Below are positions 55,511 through 64,000 of a DNA stretch of 64,000 nt, piece after piece. This DNA comes from Yarrowia lipolytica (Eukaryota > Ascomycota > Dipodascomycetes > Dipodascales). The position numbers and the translations under genes were made by a program. The stretch spans positions 1,922,001 to 1,986,000 of the forward strand of contig NC_090773.1 in NCBI RefSeq assembly GCF_001761485.1, read 5' to 3'. The notes beneath the pieces are model-generated. The model saw only the letters and a program-made list of their open reading frames with translations. It had not been told where the DNA came from and searched no databases. The number at the start of each line of letters is the position of its first letter. Within the stretch, counting starts at the first letter, position 1.

Positions 55511-57346
55511 ATGCTGAATACCTGCACCAATACCACCTTCACCAACAATACCATGTGGGCCGTCCAAAACCCAATCAGACAAGCTGAAAGAGATGAAACA
55601 GATCCTCCCTCTCCCAATCCCAAGTGGCTATCAGTCGCTGGAGATGGGCAGCAAACTCGTGCAGCGGCAGAGATGGAACAGATTACGTCTCTGTGGAACA
55701 GAACCGACTTTTGGCTGGCCTGGGCATCCATGTTTCTCGTCTCAATTGCGCTGGCACTAGAGAAGATGACGTTCAAGGTCTACTCGACTTTTGCCACCTC
55801 CGATTTCAATGAAATGTCTCTGCTCTCTGCCCTCAATGTTGTGCAAGCTGTCATGTACACTGCTACAATGACGATCATGGCCAAGTTTGCTGATGTTTTA
55901 GGCCGCTTCGAATCTTTTCTTCTCTGTGTCATATTGTTTACCATGGGAGAAATAATGCTCGCAGCGTCATCAAACATTAGCACATACTTTGCTGCTCACA
56001 TTTTCTACGTCTTTGGACAGGTGGGAATCCGGTTTCTTCAGCAGGTTTTTGCAGCGGACACTTCTTCGCTTCGAAACCGACTTTTCTTCGTGGTCATACC
56101 CAACTTTGCGTACATTTTTGTACCCTGGTGCTCGGCCCCCATCACCAACGCCATCATCAAACATTCCACTTGGAAATGGGGCTATGGGATGTGGTGCATC
56201 ATTTTGCCGGTAGTTTCTGTGCCGGTTCTTGTGATTCTCTTTAGACTCAAAAGAAGAGTCAAAGTCGTCAATGGAAAGAAGTATGACAAGGAAAAGTACA
56301 AAGGTTCCAGGTGGAATTTCATCAAAGAGCGTCTTCTGGAGTTTGATATGATTGGACTGGTTCTGTTCACTGGTGGTCTCAGCTTGCTGTTTCTTGCAGT
56401 GACCCTGGTCAAATCACAAGACTCCTGGAAACAAGCCCATGTTCTCTCGATGATCATCATCGGTCCAATTTTGCTTATTCTTTTCCCTTTCTGGGAAATG
56501 TACCCAAAATACCCCTTCCTGCCCTTCTCCGCAATGAAAAACAAAACCCTCATCACAGGCTGCTCTTTTTGTCTAGTCTACTCTATCGCCCAGAACCTCT
56601 ACAACCCCTACTACTTTCCTTGGCTACTGGTATGTAAGGGACTATCCGTTACTGCAGCATCAAACACATCTGCAACGCTAATGGTGGCCTCAGTGGCTTC
56701 TTCTGTAGTGGCTGCGTTCATTCTCCGCTACACAAACCGAGTCAAACCAGTCATTGTTGCCGGTATCTGTATCTACATGCTAGGACTAGGTCTCACTTAT
56801 CACTACAGACAACCGGATCAATCATTGGCTAAGTTCATTGTTACTCAGGCAGTCGAAGGAGTGGGGCAGGGGTTTCTCCAATCACCTTCTCTCGTTATTA
56901 TTCAAGCTTCTGTCCCCAAAAACCATGTGGTTTCAGCTACCGCCATCTTCTATGCGGCCAACTCCATTGGCCAGGTGATTGGAGACGCCATTTCGGGCTC
57001 CATGTACCGACAGACGTACCCCAAGAAGCTGGCGGACTATGCTCCCTTTTTAAATGCCACTGAAATTGACCAGATGGTAAACAATGTGGCTGCCCCTCTA
57101 CGTTACAAATGGGGAACATCTGAAAGAACTGCAGTGATAGAAGCCTTCAACCACATTTACAGAAAAATGCTCTATGGACCGATGATTGTGGCCGCTGTGT
57201 GTATCCTGATTGCTCTTGCGCTGCCTAACATTGATTTGAGCGAGTCTGAAGACGGTTCCGAATGCACTATTGACGATGATAAGTCGGTGATTGTTCACAA
57301 GTCGTCTTCAAAAACTGCTTCAGCAGTTATTGAGAAGCAGTTGTAA
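55511..57346 (+). CDS. MFS siderophore-iron transporter
   Basis: Up to 611 aa and intronless, with about 14 hydrophobic segments from residue 66 to 575. The order and motifs fit the ARN/SIT siderophore-proton symporter family of the major facilitator superfamily. These are ADVLGRFESFLLCVILFTMG after TM2, FYVFGQVGIRFLQQVFAADTSSLRNRLF in the TM4-5 region, and WKWGYGMWCIILPV. Such proteins take up ferric siderophores at the plasma membrane or endosome, usually under iron limitation. The ATG at 55511 directly follows a TATATATA run, so the in-frame ATG at 55553 (MWAVQNPIRQ) is an equally good or better start, giving 597 aa. The C-terminus is acidic, then Lys/Ser-rich. The substrate is not predictable from sequence. 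Confidence 0.86.
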   Translation: MLNTCTNTTFTNNTMWAVQNPIRQAERDETDPPSPNPKWLSVAGDGQQTRAAAEMEQITSLWNRTDFWLAWASMFLVSIALALEKMTFKVYSTFATSDFNEMSLLSALNVVQAVMYTATMTIMAKFADVLGRFESFLLCVILFTMGEIMLAASSNISTYFAAHIFYVFGQVGIRFLQQVFAADTSSLRNRLFFVVIPNFAYIFVPWCSAPITNAIIKHSTWKWGYGMWCIILPVVSVPVLVILFRLKRRVKVVNGKKYDKEKYKGSRWNFIKERLLEFDMIGLVLFTGGLSLLFLAVTLVKSQDSWKQAHVLSMIIIGPILLILFPFWEMYPKYPFLPFSAMKNKTLITGCSFCLVYSIAQNLYNPYYFPWLLVCKGLSVTAASNTSATLMVASVASSVVAAFILRYTNRVKPVIVAGICIYMLGLGLTYHYRQPDQSLAKFIVTQAVEGVGQGFLQSPSLVIIQASVPKNHVVSATAIFYAANSIGQVIGDAISGSMYRQTYPKKLADYAPFLNATEIDQMVNNVAAPLRYKWGTSERTAVIEAFNHIYRKMLYGPMIVAAVCILIALALPNIDLSESEDGSECTIDDDKSVIVHKSSSKTASAVIEKQL

Positions 57347-58073
57347 TCGACTAGATATTTAATGAATAACGAGTAATGAGAGGATGATATTTTGTGAATA
57401 ATGAGTTTGAGTGGAAGTGACTATCTCACCTCCTTATTTCGCTAGTTGTAAAATAAAAAACTCGCTTCTGGGATGGTAGGCAGAGGTGATTTTTTTTCAA
57501 ATATAAGTCCAGGTCCATTTTTTCTAGAATGCCAGGACTAGCAGGTATACCGTACTACCGTTTTATTCCTGCTTGGGAAATGTTCCCATCGTCTGTGCTC
57601 ATTCACGTGTCGGAGAAGTGATTGCTGAGTCTTCAGGGAAGCTTTCCAACACTTGATGCTTAAACAAAAAATGCCTGTTCCCCAGAGACGAACAGATTCA
57701 GATATTCTTCCAGTTTGTTCATATACCCGAGCACTACCGTAGTAGATAAATCCTTTGCCTCATCTTTTGATTCCTAAGTCTTGATCTATTTTGGGGTAAA
57801 TCTGAATTATTGTAAGATCTGACGTAGTGGAACAGACGATGACACAAATTGAAGTGGTATTTCGACGACTATTAGAGCAGTGTTTCCATTCGTGGCGGTC
57901 ATAGTCATTTGAAGCATGACATTCTCTACTGGAAAAACTGACTAGCATTCCATTGAAATCTGTTCTGAACCTCGTCAGCCGAGGTTACAGTCTTTTCAAC
58001 AGGTTGGACTTCAGTCGACGTTGTCATATACCCCATGTCGGATCTATAATTAACGTATCCAAAATGCACCATG
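57347..58073. other. Intergenic downstream of the MFS gene
   Basis: AT-rich, with a TTCACGTGT site near 57604. No gene is recognised. Confidence 0.5.
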
Positions 58074-58382
58074 ACAGCCGAGAAGCCAGTTGAGTATCCC
58101 AAACTTGAAGCCAAGTACGGTGACACAAGGATTCTTATTATATATCTCGACAGTTATCTTTTTTCTTCAACTCTTATTTTATAGATACCCCAACCCCCAG
58201 CTTCCGCCCTTATGACTCGACTGGTGAAGGAATTGACAGACATAATACAACCAAAGCCGGCAGAGCGGCCCCCGTTGAGTTCTTAACTCTTTCCAAGTGT
58301 GCCAGAAACATATCAGCAAGTATGATATCTCCCTATCGTCACTTGAACTCGAGTGGTTCGGCCTGGCTGTCTTTAAGACTAT
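58069..58382 (+). pseudogene. Possible gene remnant, unrecognised
   Basis: An ATG at 58069 opens MTAEKPVEYPKLEAKYGD, a natural-looking charged N-terminus. The frame then becomes AT-rich and stops. A second open stretch in another frame (TPTPSFRPYDSTGEGIDR and on, to a TGA at about 58380) has normal composition. No consensus intron joins them and no family was recognised. It may be a decayed gene or chance. Confidence 0.25.
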
Positions 58383-59590
58383 GAAACAAAAAATTATCAG
58401 GGGAAAGCGCCTTTCAAATGAGAGTCGTAATAAAATAAGCAAATAAATATAACTCCTCGCTGATTAAAGTGGTTCTCTGACTTACTATCAGCAGAAAATG
58501 TCATAAAAAAAATCTTCCAGGCATATAACTCTATCTTAATTAAACGTGCATATTTAAGGAATTAATTGGCTCCGTCCAAAACAGTCTCAGGCATGTTTAT
58601 GCAAGGTCATGCATGATCTGAACCTTACATGTTTACTGGAAAACTTTCATGATAATCGGTTCAGTTTAGCAACAATATATATAATAATGTACAGACTGTG
58701 ACTACGTATCATCTTTTCAATCTTCTGAAAACCGTGAAACGACGAGTTCCCCCGCTTTCTTGTCCCTTTTCGACACCTTTCTTCACTTCAAAAATACTGA
58801 CAGACAAACCGAGCGCCGGCCCAGCTCCTTCAGAAAATATATATATACGGGGAGACGTCTTGGTATTTGTACTTGTACTCGTAACGTAAAGCAAAGTTTT
58901 GGAAGACGCAAATAAAGACGCAGGAACATGCTGGACAAATGATGTTGTCTTTCTTTTTACCTGTAACGATGACTGATATGCGTTATTTTTGAATCTTTTC
59001 ATTTGAGCAGTTGTCAAAACAAGATGGTCCTCGTACAAATACAATTCGCGGGTTATATTCGACAACTCGAGGCATCTAGTCGGAACACTGGCAGTCCGCT
59101 CTACAATGGCGAACAACCCTGAAAAAAAAGACCCATGGTACTACCCTCTTGGTACAACTTGCCTGGAATTCAATACTAATAAGGGTTACTGGAGCTCAAC
59201 AGGGGGATCAGTCCACTCTGGCTTTTGATTCACGACGTGTACCTACGATGGACAACCCCAATGTTAAGAGCACATCATCATTTATCCAATTATTCTTCCT
59301 TAAACTAATCGCAAATCCCGATAACCAATTTATAAATTCAAGATTACCGGATATACTGTACTTAGCGTGTGTGTGCACGTGTGTGTGTGTAATCATATGG
59401 ATTTTTATATAGTACTGTAGTCACAGGGACACAAAGTGAATGTCAAAACATTCGTAGCTGACATACATGTTATCATTGTAGGAGTTCTGTACTGAAGCTA
59501 CATTCATACCTGAATTTCATCTACAATTCAAAACAACAGAAACATGACTACTGGTGATGATTTGGGTGGGACTTCATGGTCCATAATGTA
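58383..59590. other. Intergenic, no gene seen
   Basis: AT-rich with a GT-rich patch at 59366-59390. No coding frame is supported. Confidence 0.5.
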
Positions 59591-59597
59591 TTAACCC

Positions 59598-60950
59598 CAG
59601 AGGTTCAGCTCATTGCTTACATCCTCTTTTCTATAGACTAAAAGGTTCGGTCTCGTCTACATCCTCATGTCGAGGTTCGACTGCCTACATCCTTTCTGAA
59701 TGCGAATCTGATCGTTGGATCTCCGACTGCTCGAATGGCTCTTACTGGCTCTTGGATGATCATCTGGCGCAGTGGCTCTCATCACATCTTCTTGTTGCTC
59801 TTCTAGGCTCTGGCTCAATGGCTCTGGCTCTCTTTGGCAAGAAACACTTAGTTCTTATGGGCTCATTGGCACTCACTGGCTTATCATCATGGCTTTGGCT
59901 CTTTCGCTCTGGCACATGTTCTCAAGGTGCTGGCCTTCTGCTCTCGAAGTTCACAGTTTCACCTCAGCGATAACGTCATCGTTTCACAGAATCAAGTGCA
60001 GGCATAACTTGTCGTTTCACAGTTTCACTTGCTGGCATAACTCAACGTGTTTCAGTCGTTTCAACGTCTCCTGCTCTGGTGGCTGGTGGAATTTCACCAT
60101 CGTGCAGCTCCAGGCGGCTTTTCAGCGTTGTCTTAGTGTTCTGTTGTCGGCATTTGTCGGTCGGCGGCTCTAGTTCTGGCTCGTTGCGGCCCGGACTGGC
60201 TCTTTGCTCTGGCGGCCTGGCAGGTTGGGCACAAACACTTTGCTCGGTGGCGGTCTTTGCAGACGCTTATGCTCAGGCGGAACAAGCTGGATCAGGTTCG
60301 GATCGTGGGTCAGCTGTTCTCTTAACCGTGATTCCTGGTGTGCTGATACCAAGTCAGCAGCAGATGGAGAAGACATATGACTGTTCAAACGACATTCCAT
60401 CCCTCCAAAGCATTCAGGAATTGTTATTCATGCAGGGAATTGCACCCAAGGGAGCTACCCATACCTTCGGAGAGCTCATGGACAATGTTTCGTGTCCGTC
60501 ACAGCTTCATATCCACGGAGACAGGATTCATGAGCGGCTTGCTAAGCCTCCAACTCGTCATCACCCTGCGTCCTCTTAGTGCATGTACTGAGGGGTTTCC
60601 TTTCACTCTGCAGCTTCGTAGCTTACGCTCAGCTTCACGTCTTAGTTACTAGCTCATGCGTTCTTCACACACGGTTTTAATCAGTCTCAACAGTTGCGTC
60701 GTAGCAGAGACTTTGCAGCTTCTGCTCAGCAACTTCTGGAATACTGCCTTGCGACAGGACCAGTAGAGCAGACCCCAAAGTTTTGCTCATGCTGGGAATT
60801 TCACCCGTGGTTGCGAACCATCTGAGAGACGGAGCTCCTGAGTAGATTGCGAATCTTTGCTCGTCATGGCTCCATCCCGTAGATGCATGAAGAGAGGTGT
60901 GCTGACCCTCCAGCTCGGCAACATAAGAGAACTCAAGTTGCGTCATGGTA
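59598..60950. repeat. Degenerate low-complexity and minisatellite region
   Basis: Three diverged copies of an AGGTTC...CTACATCC unit lie at 59598-59695. Dense GGCTCT/GGCTCTGG words follow (59740-59940), then GTTTCAC and GGCATAACT repeats (59955-60060). A GGAATTTCACC-like block recurs at 60088, 60436 and 60795, about 350 bp apart. Open frames exist on both strands but look repeat-derived. It may be the decayed remains of a repeat-protein gene. Confidence 0.45.
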
Positions 60951-61420
60951 GGAGTGAAGTGAATGTCTGCTCGCGCAAGACAAGTACTGCTTCCTTGCTT
61001 TCGCTCAGCAGTATCAGCATCTCTCGAGTGACCGAATCCTCTGCAGAAGCTGAGAGACGGTCGACTTCTGATGATGAACTAATGGGGTGACAGAGGGGCC
61101 TTTTATATTGTTGATATAGCCGGATTGAGTTTCGAAAGATCTCGTCAGAGTTGCATTAGTGGCAAATATCAATGTCGATCAGTGCATAAACGAAAGAGAG
61201 AGAGCTCTGTCGAAGATTCGAGAAACGTCTCATCATGGGATTGGAAATTGAGATTAATACATAATAACTGGTGCAATATATCTTAGGTTATCCAAGTGGT
61301 AGATGTATAGCAGCATTTTTCTCAATGTGATTCTTTCGACCTATCGAAGGTGGGCTCGCTTATTGAATAAGGTTCATCGTATCGAGTGGCAAATTGAACT
61401 CTAAATATCCCTTTGTTATG

Positions 61421-61717
61421 TCAGAATATGAGAGAACAATTTCTTTTCACCGGACACAATAAAAGATCTATTATGTTTGACAATCTCCATTTTGTGACAT
61501 GTACAAGCATTGTACCCATAGTCATGGTCATCTCATCAGGCTTGACCCATTGAATTCCATCCTTGTAGCCAGGAGGAGCGTCACTGAGGACGTTTCGATT
61601 TAGCCAGACCGTCTTCTCTGTCACAGGTCCGACGAAGGACGAAAGAACAGCAGGTTTAGCAGGAGAAATAACCTTTGTATGAGGTGAAAAAGCCGGCTCT
61701 GGAGCACTAGCAGACAT
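61421..61717 (-). pseudogene. Possible gene fragment, unrecognised
   Basis: A minus-strand frame from ATG at 61717 encodes a natural-looking N-terminus (MSASAPEPAFSPHTKVISPA, with WLNRNVLSDAPPGYKDGIQW further in). It loses gene-like composition after about 70 residues. Codon choice in the first part is more gene-like than the surroundings. No family was recognised and no consensus splice site rescues a longer product. Could be a short real gene, a truncated one, or chance. Confidence 0.3.
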
Positions 61718-61855
61718 CCGTAGCCGAGGTTCGAATGAAAGGGGCTTGTGAACGTCACAGGCTTGAAATTATTATGTAGATGACACGAAGCGAAGTAGAA
61801 GGCGCAAAGATAGACCAGGCAATATCCAGGGTCTCTTTACGGGTGTCCATATCAT

Positions 61856-62009
61856 CCAGGATGTCGGGGATGGACTACTGGACGTGTGCCATCATGTCTT
61901 CGGGCGCGCCCACGAGGGGAGCGCTGATGTTAGCGGAATCAGCGTCCTCGTGGCAACCCGACAGACATGATGGCCACCACGTCCAGTAGTTCCATCGCCG
62001 ACATTCCCT
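61856..62009. repeat. Large imperfect palindrome (about 75-bp arms)
   Basis: The left arm (61856-61930) and the reverse complement of the right arm (61935-62009) share blocks such as ACTACTGGACGTG, CCATCATGTCT, CCACGAGG and CGCTGAT, in order and with small gaps. Identity is about 80-85% by eye. The spacer is only a few bases. Sequence outside the arms does not match, so this is a discrete inverted duplication. Confidence 0.82.
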
Positions 62010-62628
62010 GGTTGTGAAGCTTGGAACTTGGACCACCCCGGTTAAAAGGGACCCACGGGAGACGGCACAGAGGCGCTCTCATATGCCGTTGCGCGACAAA
62101 TTGCCTCCGTACAGTCGTATGACAAGCCATCTGGAAACAAATGGAATAGCCGACTACCTGAATAGCAGTACCGCTACTGACTCCGATTATTTACTCCCAG
62201 TGTGATTCTACCAATAGTGGCTAATTAGGGCTTAGGGGACCACCGACAGGAAGCCTCTCATTTGAAGGTATCTTAGTAAGCAAATTTTTTAAGAAGATTG
62301 GTGGCTTCATGTGACTCGAAAGACTCATCAGAATACCCATTTCTCAAGTGGAGGGGGAACCATATTAAGGTTACTCAAAAAATGTCATTAATTGCTTGAG
62401 TAATTTGACAGACTTTTAAATGATGAACGTATAAACTTCCCAATTAATCTTCACAAACGCTACATCACAAACTGAGGGATAATGTCCCACAGGTTGAAAT
62501 AATTTATAATAGAGTTTGTTGAATATTTAGTAGAATATACGCCCCAATATCTATCTTTTCGAAGAAAAGCTGTGAGAATATTTAAAGCTTATTAACAAAC
62601 TGTGATTGAGTAAGCCTTTAAATGTAGT

Positions 62629-62735
62629 GCCATAACTTGTGGTTGCATAAACTTGTGTTGCCATAAACTTGCCCGATAATCAGGCCACTTTTAACAGAAA
62701 ATCAGGCCATTTTCACGAAGCTTATTCATCGGGCA
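62629..62735. repeat. Short tandem and inverted repeats
   Basis: Three copies of a GCATAAACTTG-like unit (62629-62669), then AATCAGGCCA at 62678 and 62700 (a third copy at 62914). TGCCCGAT (62670-62677) and its inverse ATCGGGCA (62728-62735) bracket the block. Confidence 0.65.
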
Positions 62736-64000
62736 TAAACAACACCAGAGATATATATCGGGTGTTAGCGTTGATAATGCAGGGACTAATGAGATGAAAA
62801 CTTTAGTATGCACTACTTCGAACCCAAAAAATGGACATCGTCAAAATTGGAGTTGAATGGAGTCGAATTCGTGGTTTTATATAATCCATCTTGATACGAA
62901 CCCCGCACGCAAAAATCAGGCCATAATTTAAGGTCGCATTTTGGTTATAGCTTAATTGCCTCTTTGTGTAATATAAATATACCCCCGATTTACAGATTTT
63001 CCAGAATCCTCTATTCATGTTAACCATCATCGCCAAGAATCCGCAAAGTACGTGTTTCGTCTCGAACACTGAAAAAGACGGCTTCTTTTTGTCGCCGGCT
63101 AAGAAAGAGGCGGCTTGAGTGAGTATTTATGCTTTCTTCCGTTCGACTGGCACCACTGGGGACTTTTTCGCGTCGTTGTGAAACAAATCGTGTGTTTGTG
63201 ACACAAACAGCGCGACACACAACATCACACAACATCAAACGACACTATGGAAGATCACGGTATCGTTACAACAACCGATAACGCTTCAATTACAGTCACT
63301 GTCGCCATGACCGCCAACTTTTTTCTACGACTGATACCCACAGTCAATCCATGTGACACAAACACAACACCAAGTGACACAAACGCGACACAAAAACGGC
63401 ACAATAATGACACAGGCAAACAACATACTACAGGTATCTATGTTTCCAGCACCTTGATCGCCGTTCAACCAAGTGTTCTCAACCTCAAGAGGAGTCCCCC
63501 ACAGTTGCCATGTCTTCTCCCCATCACAATTTTTTCAACTTACTAACACAGATGGGCGTCCTTACGAATCTAGTTACCTACCATAGGTAGCACTAGTCAT
63601 AGACGGGGTGCTTCCCGAAGAGCTATGAGCCAAAACGACTGGCCTCATCCCGAGGGTGTCGGATAGGCAACCAGTCCAGGCCAGAGTCTCCAGGGGGGCA
63701 TCTCAATCCCAGGGGGGAAAATATTTTTTTAAAGGGGGGGTGTGGCGTTTTAACCATGCCCAGGTTCCAAGCATTAGCTATGAACTCAGGGACAGAGTCT
63801 CATAAGGGAGTGCCCCCGGAAAAACCCGTGTCTTACCTGACGATTTTCGTCTTTTAAAACACGAACGCTACAACCCCAGTCAGTTTCAAACCAACTTGCA
63901 ATCACCCTTCGCGTCCCAAGAGGGGAGTCTGATTGCACAGAGACGAAACCAGACTAGCGTCACTCACGTTCTCGGCGGAACCGGTTCGTGAGATTTACTT
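62736..64000. other. Right-end region, no gene called
   Basis: Includes a CACAAA-rich stretch with a TGTTTGTG/CACAAACA hairpin (63193-63209) and a 99-aa frame (63247-63546) that is mostly Thr/Asn repeats. A GC-richer, G-run-rich tail (63560-64000) contains small stem-loops such as CTACC-ATA-GGTAG near 63578. The tail resembles structured non-coding or repeat DNA more than a gene. The window ends inside it. Confidence 0.4.

Noticed and set aside
63247-63546. 99-codon frame MEDHGIVTTTDNASITVTVA...
   Set aside because: Mostly Thr/Asn/Asp repeats from CACAAA-rich DNA; no recognised domain and no support for expression.
1-64000. CRISPR array, bacterial operon or prophage
   Set aside because: Spliceosomal introns, a eukaryotic class II tRNA gene, FG nucleoporin and fungal protein families show this is yeast nuclear DNA; no regularly spaced repeats of CRISPR type were seen.

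Overview
The window looks like nuclear DNA of a Yarrowia-clade yeast, most probably Yarrowia lipolytica. The evidence is threefold. Introns follow the Yarrowia pattern: GTGAGT or GTAAGT at the 5' end, and a CTAAC branch site fused almost directly to the CAG acceptor. There is a secreted class-3 lipase of the LIP2 type. Intergenic DNA is full of TACTTGTAC- and TACTGTAC-like words. Only about twelve genes occupy 64 kb, so this is a gene-poor region.

Layout. 0.5-8.6 kb: an Rrg9-like mitochondrial protein gene just downstream of a solo LTR, a mitochondrial short/branched-chain acyl-CoA dehydrogenase, an AT-rich island, two more LTR copies of the same family, and a PIN4-type RRM/R3H protein gene whose frame shifts at a CAG tract. 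10.1-18.0 kb: the dense part, with an Iba57/Caf17-type iron-sulfur assembly factor, a Csm1/Pcs1 monopolin gene with two introns, a LYAR-type zinc-finger gene with a seven-codon first exon, and a large FG nucleoporin with one intron. 18.0-29.5 kb: an 11.5-kb gene desert. 29.5-31.5 kb: a Sok1/Tcp11-family gene. 31.5-39.3 kb: desert holding one tRNA-Ser(AGA) and a small two-exon gene that I deduced from splice signals. 39.3-40.3 kb: secreted lipase. 40.3-48.7 kb: AT-rich desert with decayed dispersed repeats. 48.7-50.1 kb: globin-domain protein with a C-terminal CaaX box. 51.4-51.9 kb: fossil Ty3/gypsy reverse-transcriptase fragment. 55.5-57.3 kb: siderophore-iron-type MFS transporter. 57.3-64.0 kb: desert with degenerate minisatellites, a 154-bp near-palindrome and two possible gene remnants.

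The genes do not form a pathway. Shared themes are mitochondrial function (Rrg9-like, acyl-CoA dehydrogenase, Iba57/Caf17), nuclear and chromosome biology (Csm1, FG nucleoporin, LYAR-like), and heme or iron use (globin, siderophore transporter). The most unusual points are three introns, in two genes, that are multiples of three and lack in-frame stops, so retained transcripts stay readable; a globin with a prenylation motif; the CAG-tract frame change in the PIN4 homologue; and the hidden 70-aa two-exon gene. All identifications come from reading motifs; no database search was run.
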